A stretch of 64,000 nt of DNA from contig NBAZ01000031.1 of NCBI GenBank assembly GCA_002794735.1, positions 1 through 64,000 on the forward strand. The letters run 5' to 3'. This document shows positions 12,569 to 26,036 of this stretch, one piece after another. Position 1 is the stretch's first letter, and each line of letters begins with the position of its first letter. The notes under the pieces were generated by a model that made no database searches, had not been told where the DNA came from, and worked only from the letters and a program-made list of their open reading frames with translations. The DNA comes from Pyrrhoderma lamaoense. Its lineage: Eukaryota; Basidiomycota; Agaricomycetes; Hymenochaetales; Hymenochaetaceae. A program made the position numbers and the translations under genes.

Positions 12569-13778
12569 ACTCAGACGCAGACACCAGGATGGGGGAGAGA
12601 GATGAAAACACAGAACAAAAGGTAGATGGTTGATCGCATCTAGTCACGACTTGGTTCCATTAATGGCAGACAATATATAGAGATAAATGTAATAAACACG
12701 TAATACGTACTTTATAACAGACATATAAAGGCGTATTCATGATAGGAAGACATGCCGTTGCGAGAATGGAGTGAATTGGAGAACGGTATACAACTCATAG
12801 AACCGAGAGACAAATTGAGAGTACAAGGAAGACAGAATGAGCGAGTAAGATTATAGCGTTACATGGCTGTGATAATAACCATGATTGTAATGTATCTCGT
12901 CTGTGACGCTCTAGGAAAAGTAGAATACTTAAGTAGTGTATAACTCAAACTAGTATGATGTATCTTTTGTGACTAGTAATATCTGGTATATCGCCACTGC
13001 TAGTATCTTTTACCTTTCTATCTCGAAACTACCTGAGACTCATATAAGTACTTCTTCTCTCTAATGATACTGGTGTCGATCCGAGTTTCTATATGGATAC
13101 TACCATATATATGATTATTGGCTAAATCGGCCGCAGCTCCTTATAATATGTCTCTACGAGGATTTGCATAGTTGGTTTGACTCCGTCTTACTACCAGCTA
13201 CCTCGATCATACGTCATTTCTCTATGAAGGGCTCTGCCTCCACGATTGTTGTAATTCCGGAAGAAACAGAGACATTTCTGGAGCAAGACGTTGCCTTGAA
13301 TAGCGAATTTATTATAATCGAGTCTCAAACTAGGGCTTTCGGTGGGTAGCATAACACTCAGACTGACTGTCATTACCAAGCCAATGGCCTGTAGTCCTAG
13401 TCGTGGCTCATGAGAATCTTGAGCGATGAGTTTTTGCCTCAGGTTCTCAATCGGTTGCTCCTTGTTTAAGAAATCAGAAAAATCTATTCATTAACAATAC
13501 CAACTCTAAGTTCTAATCATGAATGGAATAATATACAATGAGTTGTGGAAAGAGATACATGAGAGATTATGCTAGATTCCAGAACAGATACAGTACAAGA
13601 TGCTACGCTATGAGAGAGTGACAGAGCAATGCGAACAGCAGTGCGATAAGAAGAGCAATCTAACAAGCAGGTTTCAAACATTCTGGTCCTATGTGAAATA
13701 ATGAAAGCAGAGTGTCTATGAAAGTGAATGGCTACACCTTGGAGTCTAGCGTCAGGCTATGAATACAGACTAACCATA
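12569..13778. repeat. 5' flank of copy C and 3' flank of copy D
   Basis: 12569-12960 is the upstream region of copy C, with a variant of the shared block (GATCGCATCTAGTCACGACT near 12632-12651 and a TATAGAGATAAATGTAATAA element near 12675). 12960-13778 is the FunK1 3' flank repeat that follows copy D. No gene seen. Confidence 0.55.
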
Positions 13779-16482
13779 TTAAAATGCATACTTTTGTCTC
13801 TTCGACAGATGACCTCCATCATCTCCAGCTGTGACTCGTTTAACGGCTGTTTTATCGGTCTTATCCGGGGATACGTATATAATGTCAAAGTCATCAATCT
13901 CGACTTGTCGAAGGAAATTGATGAACTTTGCGTGGAGCTCTGTTGCCCCGAGTTTGATAGGGCGTGAGTCGTTCACGTCGGCTTCCTTGGCTTCGTATTC
14001 CTGCACAATTTTACTACGTATTGCACCCAACATTGACTTTAAGTCGAGGAAATAATCTGGAATGCATCGGACATCTTCATCGTAAGTTTTAGGAACTGAA
14101 AGAAAACTTCTACGTTTCCCTGAATCCACAATCCCAGAGAAGAGACGCGACCGATTCGTCTTACGAGCAGAAAGTTTCTCCTGACTGAGAGTATCATCGA
14201 CTGATAGCGTCCTTTTCTCGAATGAAAAGATTGCCCAAATTGCGATCCACCAAACGGATTCAATATCATGAATATAATTATAGAAAATACCATTATTACT
14301 GGATCCCGCAGTTAGAATCTTATGTTTTTTTCTTTCCTCTCGCACTAACTCTTCGTCATTCTTTGGCTGGCTTTTCCTCCCGAACAGATATTCTCCGGCT
14401 GCTATCTCAATTGACATGAAATCAGGTGTTCCCTATATAACTAATCAGATAAACGAGAATCCTGATATAAAACAGATGCATACCGTCCGAATATCATATC
14501 TAGCACCATCTCCTGCTCTCTTTGCAAACTCTAGGTCCCCGATCATTCCTCGCTTCCTATTTGTGATGGGATCTACGTATAGATAGATATTACCTGCACT
14601 AATATCTCGGTGCACCCATCCTGCCTCATTTATGCGTCGAAGAGCTGTATATGGTCAGAATTATTAACAGGTGGTCCGAAAGGTTGTAATGCTTACTCTC
14701 AAGCACGTCAATCGTCACAAGTAGGATATCCATACTGTGACTCAGATTATAAAACGGGGTCGCAACCTCCTTGTACAAAACCCGGTAATGATAGCGGTGC
14801 GGGTAGCTCTTACTCTTATTATCCTCACGGACTTGGGGAGTCTGCCGTGTATACTCGATGACTTCCTTATTTTCATGTTGTACTTCAGTTGTACCCTTAT
14901 TGGAGGCAAGCTCTGGCGGAATCGGGATTTTATACTGACGAGTATAATCGGGTGATTTCCCGCGAAGCATAACCTTCTCCGTATGGTCCTCGGTATTTCC
15001 CACTTTGACTTTCCCATATGCTATGGGTGCAAGGATATGTTCTCTCACATACTCCTGGTCGTCAGCGTCAGCAATGTCATTCACAATATGAGCACGGATT
15101 TCATGTTCAGGAATTCGCCCATCTTCGAGCCAGACGTCTTTGAGTACAACCTCCTCAGCTTTCTTCCCATCAACAATCCTTTTGGCCAAGTAGATACGCG
15201 TACCCGATCCAATGATGTTCTGAGCTTTTGAATCTGAGATATTCTTGGTCGCATCTGTCACGACTTGAGTACCAGAAACATCGATCGTATGGATACGTTT
15301 ACCACTGACGAGCTCTGTAGAAATGGTCGGATCCCATCCAAGATCTGATTTAGATGCATATAACAAAGAGAGAAATATTCTGATCACACTCTTGTGGTCC
15401 TACACATGCTTCACTTAGTATCAGTGTGTATAAGTGAAAGAAAGTGCATACTTTATCGAGGTCGATTCCATTACTGACGAGTATCGAACTTCTTGAGATG
15501 AACCATACATACATAGATCCGTTGCTGAATTGAATCCCGTATACGAATCTTCGGCAGAGATCATGTGCCATCATATGTTGCATGCAGTGAACAATTTCAC
15601 CAATATCCTACTCCAGATATTAGAGTTAGAGAATAACACTATGACCAGCCCTGACTCACATCACAATAATTATCATGTTTACCATCACTGAACATGATAG
15701 GAATGGCAATATCATTCCAATACTTCTTATTTTCATGTTTCCCTGTACGGTCAGTGACGAATAGTGCAGCGTCTATATCGGTATCTGCAGACAATGATAT
15801 TCGATTCTTGTTTGCATTAAATTCCAACGTATTCTGTAACCCATCTGATAACGCTAAATTTGCCTCATATTCAAGTGCTGCCATAATATATTTCAGTTTT
15901 TCCCCTATAGCCATTTCTTTCTTACTATCTTTCTTCCTGCTCGTTATCAGACCCTTCCATCTGTATATCCCATCCCCCATACTCATAAGAGTATGTCTCC
16001 TCTTCAATCCATTACATACCCTTTCAATGTCCAAGTCTCGCCGGAGCGGTGGTAGGACATGTCCGAAGAGATACTCATCAGATACATGATGTATTGGAGG
16101 ATCGATACAGTTCATGAACCGATGTATCTTGCAATGGCCGGAAGATAAATCTTGTGTTGATGTCAATTGTATAATACTGTCCTTGTTCATAATGAGATTA
16201 TCTCTCGAATTAGTCTCTACATATGCTGGTGCAGCGGCGAGAGTATCTGGTAGATCACACTTAGAATCACTGGAAACTTGATGCTTAGTGGAAGAACATA
16301 CCTGCTTTCTCCTTAATATCATTAAAAATCTGAGTCTCTTTCATGATGGATGAGTATGGTAGATCTAGTTTCGAATACTTTGAAGAGCTCTTCTCACTGT
16401 TATCGTCATTGCATGTATAAGGTCGGACTAGAAAATTCGCGTCCAGAGATGCAGGTATGGGTATATCATCCCGGTTTACCAT
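13779..16482 (-). CDS. FunK1 kinase, copy D (intron 1 truncated)
   Basis: A FunK1 family kinase. Exon 1 starts at 16482. Exons 2-6 are about 16279-15660, 15607-15452, 15399-14697, 14644-14484 and 14432-13779, all open. Exon 4 is the second sequence type (TQVVTDAT, NISDSKAQN), shared with F and I and unlike the adjacent copies. The catalytic HRDISAGN and GDLEFAKRAG motifs are present, and the tail is basic (SKRQKYAF). Like B and E it has the truncated intron 1, so exon 1 reads to a stop at 16285-16287 and the body may start in another frame at 16322. Exons 1-2 are identical to those of copy E. Confidence 0.7.
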
Positions 16483-16509
16483 GATCGGATGCGGACACTA
16501 GAGTGAGGA
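15640..16509 (-). repeat. Left arm of identical inverted repeat (D exons 1-2)
   Basis: About 870 bp here read the same as 18278-19147 on the other strand, with no difference found by eye through exon 1, the intron remnant and exon 2. Identity stops abruptly about 27 nt upstream of the start codon and at the end of exon 2. Confidence 0.75.
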
Positions 16510-18304
16510 CGAAATAGAAATTACAGAGCTAGAGGTAGATGGTGGTTTGTGATGAAACGCGACTAGATGAAAGACAGTAATTTTCACATTTATAGAGATA
16601 CATGTAATAAACACGTAACACTGTAATAGTCACATTCAACAGACACATAGGCACATAGTAGACACCACTTCATTCAAGTTCATTGTATTCGTTCAGTCAA
16701 AGGCGATGATTATGCATGGTATAATGGGACCTGTCACTGTGTATCAGCAGAACCTCAACTACCATTGTGCAGCACAACTCAACCTCGCGTAGTTAATTCG
16801 AGAATATTGATCTGAACAACTTTTCATTGAAGTGGTTTGCAATTTTCTTTGTTTATGGCCTTACTCGCACAGCTCTGTGTAGGATGGCTCACTGTTGGAT
16901 TGATATATCAGAGTGTATAATTAAATCACTATCAGTAACTGCGCTTCACATAATAGATTTTGAAGTCGTAGTTATTAATTTGTCTCGGGTACTTCTGTGA
17001 AGAGAGCTCGGCATTGAAGCAAGAGAGATCTGTATCTAATCTAGGAAGCGTGATCCCATAAGTATGCATGTATATGTGAAGCTCCTCATTCACCCAATGT
17101 TTCACTTTGAGTCATATTGATTATACTAACACTGTAGTATCTTACGGATCGGGCTGGGTCAGGGGGTACCAGTGTTTGGACTGTCAGTGTTTTAAGTATA
17201 GTCTTACGTCGAAATTCGGCGAGCTCAATACACGTGTATGCTTGATTTCTTTTTGAAACAATCAAAATACTTAGGGTATTATACGCAAGGGTTGTATATA
17301 AAACATAGTGTACTATGTAAGGGCGACTATAAAGTTTGGCGCTTTTTGTGCACACAAACAAACCGATTTGACAAAAGGCACAGGACTCGCATATTCATAG
17401 CACTTTCTTAAGATCAGGGATACATCTAAAGGGGTAAACACATGCTATGAGATCACAGGCTCACTTCTGATTCATAGAGTTTACGGATGCAGGGACATTA
17501 CAGAGAATCAAGCACTATCAAGGCAGACATTGTTCCAATTTGAAAAGTATGATAAGACGCATATTAAGTTAGTGTTGAACGGGATATGCAAAGCCTTGTA
17601 GAGACTAACTATAGGGGCACGCTGGTAGATTTACCCCTGAGCATACTTTAAGCACTTTCTTATTATCATAAAGCTTGAGCTCAGGAGTGCTCGTTTGATA
17701 GAGCCAGCATACATAATGAATGCAATGCCAGTAGCATACAGTACAAAGAGACATGAGAATTAATGCCAGGAAGATTCGAAATAGAAGGGCATTCAATGTT
17801 ATCAGTGGTAATGATTCTATAAAGAACATATTTTATGTATTGATAGTAATATACATAACATTACCCAGAGCTATTCATTCCCTGTGAGCATGCTATATCT
17901 CTTCCTCTCTGACAAATACTGGAGTAAGGTCTTGAAGTTGAAAATAAGAGATGGAAGGTTGTTACGTTTATTCATCACTAAGATCACGGCGCAACTGTAT
18001 CGTCGGTTCACATATTTATTTTTTATGTTTCTATCTTCTTTGCAATCTCAGGATGTCCCTTTTTATCCTATGAGCCGCATAACCGTTCTCCAGATCACGC
18101 TCAGGTTCATTCTTACAATCGCACTTCTTTCTATCATTATCACTTCCTTATGTGTATGTTGAACAGTGTTACGTGTTTATTACATGTATCTCTATAAATG
18201 TGAAAATCACTGTCTTTCGTCTAGTCGCGTTTCATCACAAACCACCATCCACCTTTAGTTCTGTAATTTCAATCTCTTCCTCACTCTAGTGTCCGCATCC
18301 GATC
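16483..18304. promoter_or_regulatory. Divergent promoter spacer between copies D and E
   Basis: This 1.8-kb spacer is an inverted copy of the A/B spacer (4281-6112). The E side matches the A side and the D side matches the B side. Both ends carry the shared upstream block (GGTTTGTGATGAAACGCGAC at 16543-16562, inverted near 18224-18243). Apart from the decayed small ORF at 17755-18162 I see no gene in it. Confidence 0.55.
17755..18162 (+). pseudogene. Decayed copy of the spacer ORF
   Basis: This is the counterpart of the ORF at 4423-4815. The first 40 or so codons align, then a changed segment near 17865-17890 introduces a stop. The remainder (from 17884) stays open and ends with the same residues as the other copy. 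It shows that the ORF, if real, is not kept in every spacer. Confidence 0.3.
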
Positions 18305-19147
18305 ATGGTAAACCGGGATGATATACCCATACCTGCATCTCTGGACGCGAATTTTCTAGTCCGACCTTATACATGCAATGACGATAACAGTGAGAAGAGC
18401 TCTTCAAAGTATTCGAAACTAGATCTACCATACTCATCCATCATGAAAGAGACTCAGATTTTTAATGATATTAAGGAGAAAGCAGGTATGTTCTTCCACT
18501 AAGCATCAAGTTTCCAGTGATTCTAAGTGTGATCTACCAGATACTCTCGCCGCTGCACCAGCATATGTAGAGACTAATTCGAGAGATAATCTCATTATGA
18601 ACAAGGACAGTATTATACAATTGACATCAACACAAGATTTATCTTCCGGCCATTGCAAGATACATCGGTTCATGAACTGTATCGATCCTCCAATACATCA
18701 TGTATCTGATGAGTATCTCTTCGGACATGTCCTACCACCGCTCCGGCGAGACTTGGACATTGAAAGGGTATGTAATGGATTGAAGAGGAGACATACTCTT
18801 ATGAGTATGGGGGATGGGATATACAGATGGAAGGGTCTGATAACGAGCAGGAAGAAAGATAGTAAGAAAGAAATGGCTATAGGGGAAAAACTGAAATATA
18901 TTATGGCAGCACTTGAATATGAGGCAAATTTAGCGTTATCAGATGGGTTACAGAATACGTTGGAATTTAATGCAAACAAGAATCGAATATCATTGTCTGC
19001 AGATACCGATATAGACGCTGCACTATTCGTCACTGACCGTACAGGGAAACATGAAAATAAGAAGTATTGGAATGATATTGCCATTCCTATCATGTTCAGT
19101 GATGGTAAACATGATAATTATTGTGATGTGAGTCAGGGCTGGTCATA
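18278..19147 (+). repeat. Right arm of identical inverted repeat (E exons 1-2)
   Basis: This partner of 15640-16509 covers the last 27 nt before the start codon, exon 1, the intron 1 remnant and exon 2 of copy E. Confidence 0.75.
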
Positions 19148-21006
19148 GTGTTATTCTCTAACTCTAATATCCGGAGTAGGATATTGATGAAATTGTTCAC
19201 TGCATGCAACATATGATGGCACATGATCCCTGCCGAAGATTCGTATACGGGATTCAATTCAGCAACGGATCTATGCATGTATGGTTCATCTCAAGAAGTT
19301 CGATACTCGTCAGTAATGGAATCGACCTCGATAAAGTATGCACTTTCTTTCACTTATACACACTGATACTAAGTGAAGTATGTGTAGGATCACAAGAGTG
19401 TGATCAGGATATTTCTCTCTTTGTTATACGCGTCTAAATCGGATCTTGGATGGGATCCAAGTATATCTACGAGACTTGTCGATGGAGAGCGTGTTCACAC
19501 AATCGATGTTTCTGGTATCCGTGTACAAACAGACGAGTCAATGGCACTCTCTCTTCAGCGATCGAAGATGATCCTCGGATCAGGAGCCCGTATTTACAAA
19601 GCTCATAAGATTATCGATGAAGAAAGAGCTGAGCTCCTTGTTCTGAAGGATTACTGGATAGAAGACGGGAAGATTCCTGAGTGTTTAATACGGGAGCAAA
19701 TTCTGAGAGATATTGAAGATGAGAATGACCGGGAGTATGTTGATGAACATATTCTTACCCCTCTAGCGTATGGGAGGGTTAAAGTAGGAGACATTGATGA
19801 TCATACTGAGATGTTGATGCTTGGAGAGAAGTCACTAGATCTCTCAGAGCGGATCGATTCATTGACTTCTGTAGAGGTTGTGTCTGAGAAGATGATGATC
19901 GGGTCAGAGAATAAGAATAATGATACTAAGAATCAGATACCTCGAGCCCGGGAAGATAATCAAGAGAAGAGGGACATCCATCGATATCATTACCGGATCT
20001 TGTTCAAGGAAGCTGCAACCCCATTATATGACCTGAAGAACAGTATGGATATCATACTCGTGTCAATTGACGTGCTTGAGAGTAAGTATTCTAATTTCTG
20101 GAACACCTGATGATAATACTGACCATATCTAGCTCTTCGGCGTATTCACGAGGCAGGATGGGTGCACCGAGATATAAGTGGAGGAAATATCTACCTATAT
20201 ACAGATCCTATCACAAATAGGAAACGGGGAATGATTGGGGATTTAGAATTTGCGAAGAGGGCTGGAGAAGGTGGAAAATATGATGCTCGAACGGTATGGT
20301 GTTTATCTTATATATTCACAAACACCTGCTTATACTGACAACTCAACCATAGGGCACACCTGATTTCATGGCAATTGAAATAGCAAGCCAGAAATATCTT
20401 TTTAGATCCGGGCAATTTTGTCAATCGACAAACACTGAAGCGGAAATGGTCGCAGCGATGCGCGCAGCGGAGGCCAGATATGCGATTCTGAAATCGGAGC
20501 CGGATCACAATGGTATTTCTTACAATTATATCCATGATATTGAATCCGTATGGTGGGTCATGATCTGGGCGCTGTTCACGTTTGAGAAGAAGGATGAACT
20601 TCTTGATCGAGGGGATATCGCCACCCGCAGGACGAACCGGAGATATCTCTTCTCTGAAGTCTTGAAGTCAACGGATCGCCGAGACTTTCTGGAAACATCA
20701 GGGGATTACAAAGATTGCGTCAGGTGCATTCCCAACTACTTCCTCAGCATCAAAGTTGCGCTAGATTTTGTGCGTGACATGATAGTGAATGAATACATAG
20801 CCAAGGAAGCCGATAACCCACAGTCTATCATATGTGTATCCGCTGAGCTTCATGCGCAATTCATTGATTACCTTCGCCTGATTGTGATGGACGATTTCAA
20901 GATCGTCCGAATGTCTCCGGACAAGCTAGAAAAAACGGATCCTGAACGAGCCACTGTAGATGACGATGAAGGGCATTCGTCGAAGAAACAAAAGTATGCA
21001 ATTTGA
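18305..21006 (+). CDS. FunK1 kinase, copy E (intron 1 truncated)
   Basis: A FunK1 family kinase with exons 2-6 open: about 18508-19127, 19180-19335, 19388-20081, 20133-20293 and 20353-21006. Exon 4 is the first sequence type (ESMALSLQRSKM). Exon 5 has HRDISGGN and GDLEFAKRAG, and exon 6 has WWVMIWALFTFEKKD and the basic SKKQKYAI tail. Exon 1 (18305-18502) ends in a stop because intron 1 has lost its acceptor, the same lesion as in B and D. The body could start at 18465 in another frame. Its exons 1-2 are identical to D while exons 3-6 differ clearly. Confidence 0.7.
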
Positions 21007-21649
21007 TATGGTTTATCTGTATTAATAGCCTGACGCTAGATTCCAAGGTGTAGCCATTCACTTTCATAGATACTCTGCTTTCAATACTTCACTGAGGACC
21101 AGAATGTCCGAAACCCGCTTGTTAGATTGCTCTTCTTATCGCACTTCTGTTCGCATTGCTCTGTCCCTCTCTCATAGCGTAGCATCTTGTACTGTATCTG
21201 TTCTGGAATCTAGCGTAATCTCCCATGTATCTCTTTCCACAACATATCGCATATCATTTCATCCATGATTAGAACTTAGAGCTGTTAATGAATAGTTTTC
21301 TCTGATATCTTAAACAAGAAGCAACCGATTAAGAACCTCAGGCAAAAATCCATCGCTCAATATTCTCATGAGCCACGACTAGGACTACGGAACATTAGCT
21401 TGGTAATGACATTCAGTTTGAGTATTAAATTACCCACTGGATGTCCTGTTTTGAGACTCGATTATTATAAATTCGTTATTCAAGGCTTTGTCTTGCTCCG
21501 ACATGTCTCTGCTCCTTCCGAACTCACAACACTCGCAGAGGTAGAACATTCATAGAGAAATAACGTATGATTGAGGTAGCCCTTGTCTCAAACAGATGAT
21601 CATGAGAGGAATAGTAGTAAGATGGAATTGAACTAACCATGTATACCAT
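21007..21649 (+). repeat. FunK1 3' flank repeat, downstream of copy E
   Basis: This is the inverted counterpart of the flank at 745-1494. It breaks off at an LTR-like element at 21650. No gene is seen. Confidence 0.65.
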
Positions 21650-22166
21650 TGAAAACTAAACTTTTGGTCAGATTTTGACCTTAGAGTCGTATTTAGTGGC
21701 GAGGACTAGGGGTTTAGAATCTGCCTACACCAGACACGATGCCTTGGCTCAGTTTTATGGGCTAAAAAGTGACTAACCCAACTTCGGCCGGAGCGTAGAA
21801 AACGATAGCGACTATCAGAGAGCTACTTTGGAGGGGGGATATCAGATCGAGAGAGAATTGACTGATTTACTACAGCTTCAAGTCTGGAGGCTTCTATATC
21901 AAAACACGAGATCAAGGGTAGATAATAAGGGAAGCATGGAATACAGGTGGCTATATGCCACTGGACGAAGGTTTTAAGCTATTAGAAACGAGGGGGCCCG
22001 GGCCATATAAACGAACCCTATCCTCGGGTAAGAGGAGAAAGTGAAACTAAATAGTAAGAGAAATGGGCCAGACGTGCGGCCGAGTAGTAGCAATGGACTT
22101 CTCGGGCGAGTTAAAAAGTGCATTATAAATGCACTACGACCGGCCAATCACTTAGCTGGTCCTACA
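21650..22166 (+). mobile_element. LTR-like element, internally deleted copy
   Basis: It has the same ends as 11091-11829 (TGAAAACT ... GTCCTACA) but lacks roughly 220 bp of the interior, including most of the GC-rich palindrome and the TATAAAG region. It lies between the 3' flanks of copies E and F. Flanking 5-mers (ACCAT and ACGTC) do not match, so no target-site duplication is visible. Confidence 0.65.
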
Positions 22167-22734
22167 ACGTCATTTCCCTATGAATGTCCTACCCTTGCGA
22201 GTGTTGTGACTTCGGAAGGAGCAGAGACATTTCTGAAGCAAGACATTGCCTTGAATAGCGAATTTATAGTAATCGAGTCTCAAACAAGGGCTTTCGGTGG
22301 GTAGCATAACACTCAGACTGATTGTCATTACCAAGCCAATGGTCCATTATCCTAGTCATAGCTCATGAGAATATTGAGCGATGAGTTTTTGCCTCAGGTT
22401 CTCAGTTGGTTGCTCCTTGTTTAAGGTATCAGGAAAAATCTATTCATTAACAATACCAACTCTAAGTTCTAATCTTAAATGGAATGATGTACAGTAAGTT
22501 GTGGAAAGAGATACATGGGAGATTATGCTAGATTCCAGAACAGATACAGTACAAGATGCTACGCTATGAGAGAGGGACAGAGCAATGCGAACAGAAGTGC
22601 GATAAGAAGAGTGATCTAATTCCTGGGTTTTGAACATTCTAGTCCTCAGTGAAGTAATGAAAGCGTAGTATCTATGAGAGTGAATGGCTACACCTTGGAG
22701 TCTAGCGTCAGGCTATGAACACAGATAAACCATA
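22167..22734 (-). repeat. FunK1 3' flank repeat, downstream of copy F
   Basis: The inner part of the 3' flank repeat, cut on its outer side by the LTR-like element. No gene seen. Confidence 0.6.
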
Positions 22735-25513
22735 TTAAAATACATACTTTTGCCTCTTCGACGAATGCCCTTCATCGTCGTCTACAGTGGCTCGATAAGG
22801 AGCCATTTTTTCTGGTTTATCGGGAGACATACGGACAATAGCGAAGCTCTCCATATTGACATTGCGAAGGTAAGCAATGAATCGGGCATGAAGTTTCGGC
22901 GATGTGTATTTGATAGACTGCGGGTTATCGACTTCCTTGGCTCGATACTCCTTCTTAATTTTCTTCCGCACAAGATCTAGCGCTGCTACGATTCTGGTGA
23001 AGTATTTGGGAATGCACTTGGCGTAATTGTCGTATATTTCTAGTCTTTCGAAGAAGTCTCGGCGATCCATTGACTTTAAGAATCCGTAAAAGAGATTTTC
23101 CCGATTAGTCCTACGGGTGACAGTATCCCCTCGATCAAGAAGTTCACCCGCCTTCTCAAATGTGAACAGCGCCCAGATCATGACCCACCATACGGATTCA
23201 ATATCATGGATATAATTGTAAAAAAAGCCTTTACGACCGGACACCGATTTTAGAATGCTAAGAAACGCATCTCTGGTTTTTTCCGCGCGCATCTCTGTGT
23301 CAGTATCCGCTTCAGTGTCTGTCGATTGACAGAATTGCCCGAATGTGAAAAGATATTCCTGGCTTGCTATTTCAATTGCCATGAAGTCACGTGTGCCCTA
23401 TCGTTGAGTTGTCAGTATAAGCAGGATCTTGTAAAAGTATATGATAAAGTACATACCGTTCGAACATCATATCTGGCACCCTCTCCGGCCCTCTTGGCAA
23501 ATTCTAGGTCACCAATCATTCCCCTTTTCCTATTTGTGATAGGATCTATATATAAGTAGATATTTCCTCCACTTATGTCTCGGTGCACCCATCCTGCCTC
23601 ATGAATACGCCGAAGAGCTAGATATGGTCAGTATTATCATCAGGTGTTCCAGAAATTATAATACTTACTCTCAAGCACGTCGATTGACACAAGTATGATA
23701 TCCATACTGTTCTTCAGATTACAAAATGGGGTTGCAACCTCCTTGTACAAAACCCGGTAATGATAGCGGTGCGAGTAGTTCTGTCTCTTGTTATCTTCAC
23801 GGACTTGGGGAGTCCGCCGCGTATGCTCGATGACTTCCTTATTCTCATGTTGAACTTCAGTTGTACCCTTATTGGAGGCAAGCTCTGGCGGAATCGGGAT
23901 TTTATACTGACGAGAATAGTTGGGTGACCTCCCACGAAGCATAACCCTCTCTGTGTGATCCTCGGTATCTCCCACTTTGATTTTCCCATATGCTATCGGT
24001 GTAAGGACATGTTCTCTCACATACTCCTGGTCGTCAGCGTCAGCAATGTCATTCACAATATGAGCACGGATTTCATGTTCAGGAATTCGCCCATCTTCGA
24101 GCCAGACGTCTTTGAGTACAACCTTCTCAGCTTCTTTCCCATCAACAATCCTGTTGGCCAAGTAGATACGCGTACCCGATCCAATGATGTTCTGAGCTTT
24201 TGAATCTGAGATATTCATGGTCGCATCTGTCACGACTTGAGTACCAGAAACATCGATCGTATGGATGCGTTCTCCATCAATGGTCTCCGTAGAAATGGTC
24301 GGATCCCATCCAAGATCTGATTTAGAAGCATATAACAAAGAGAGAAGTACCCTGATCACACTCTCATGGTCCTACACATGCTTCACTTAGTATCAGTGTG
24401 TATAAGTGAAAGAAAGTGCATACTTTATCGAGGTCGATTCCATTACTGACGAGTATCGAACTTCTCGAGATGAACCATACATGCATAGATCCGTTGCTGA
24501 ATTCAATCCCGTATACGAATCTTCGGCAGAGATCATGTGCCATCATATGTTGCATGCAATGCACAATTTCTCCAATATCCTACTCCAAATATCAGGATTA
24601 GAGACTAGCAATATGATTATTTGTGACTTACATTACAATAATCATCATGTTCACCATCACTGAGAAAGATAGGAATGGCGATGTCATACCAATTCCTCTT
24701 AACACCATGGTTCCCTGTATGGTCAGTGAGGAGTAGTGCAGCGTCTATATTGGTCTCTGCAGACAATGATATTTCATTGTCTCCTGACTCAAAAGCTAGT
24801 GTGTTCCATGATCTATTTGATGACAATTTATTCGCTTCGTATTTCAGTGCTGTTATAATACTCTGCAGCGTCTTCCCTATGGTTATGCTGTTGTGATTAT
24901 CTCTCTTCTTAGACATGTCTACTCCCTTCCATCTATATCTCCCTTTCTCCATACTCTTAAGAACGTGTCTCCTCTTCAGTCCTCTGCATACCATCTCAGT
25001 ATCCAGACCTTGACGAAGTGGTGGTAGAACATGTTCAAAGAGATACTTATCAGGCACACGATATACTAGTAATCCAACATTATCCATAATCTCCCTCTGA
25101 TATATATCGTAAGATATGGAGATTATATTCAGTGAAGATTTCCGTTGTAGATTCTCTGTCATGCTCATTTAGATGATATCTTTCTCTGTATTTTCTACAA
25201 GAATATCACTAGTCGACTGTAGCACTGGTTTGGCACAGCTCGAAGGACCATAATCTTGATGCGAGTCTAAAAGATATACAAGATGAGTGTTTACTAGGTA
25301 ACATGAGGTGAAGGGATAATATACCTGCATTCTCCTTAGTCTGATTGTAGATCTGTGTCCCTTTCATGGTACCGGAGCAAGGTTGGTTTGGAAGTGAGTT
25401 CGGATGCTTATACTGGTACTTTGAAGAGCTCTCTCCATCAGAGCACGCAAATGCATGGACTGGGGATTGGCATCCAGAGATACACGTTCAGGTGTCTCAT
25501 CATGGCGTACCAT
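22735..25513 (-). pseudogene. FunK1 kinase copy F, disrupted N-terminus
   Basis: Exons 3-6 (exon 4 at about 23656-24359, exon 6 at 22735-23397) are open and contain HRDISGGN, GDLEFAKRAG and a basic KRQKYVF tail. Exon 4 is the second type (TQVVTDAT). The N-terminal half is damaged in two places. Exon 1 (ATG at 25513) needs one extra base near 25440-25455 to stay in frame with its relatives. Exon 2 has an in-frame TAA at 25169-25171, just before a Met that could restart translation at 25168. It may be a pseudogene or an N-terminally shortened protein. Confidence 0.65.
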
Positions 25514-26036
25514 ATTCGAATGCAGATACTAGAAGAGGGGAGGATGAAGATTACCGTACTAAGGATTGACGGAGGTTTGGAGTATAACGCGACCAGTCAC
25601 GGCCTGGCTCGACTGGATGAAAGACAGAGTTGGACACGTTTATAGAGATACATGTGATAAAAACGTAAGAGATACATTAAACAGACTCACAATGAAATGA
25701 TGATCACAAGAAGAAGTGCTGAACTACAGAACGGTGGTTTGGTGACTGGTACGTAACTCTCAGAAGAGTTCTGTTCTGAGTATAAATAATTCAGATACAT
25801 CAAGTGTACAATTAAGCGAGATAGCGTTACAGTCACACAGCCGTGATAATAATCAGGATTGCAAACGCTTCTATATTTTACTTTAAAATCTTGAGACCTT
25901 ATTATGTATATCTCGTCTGTAGTATTCAAGGAAAAGGTAAAAAAAGATACATGAGGGATTATGCAAGATTCCAGAACAGATACAGTACAATATGCTACTG
26001 ATTGACTATATATTGGAGTCTAGAGTCGAACTATCA
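25514..26036. other. Intergenic stretch between copies F and G
   Basis: The left part is the upstream region of copy F, with a variant of the shared block (AGTATAACGCGACCAGTCAC near 25580) and a TTATAGAGATACATGTGATA element near 25640. The right part is a strongly shortened 3' flank of copy G. No gene seen. Confidence 0.5.
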
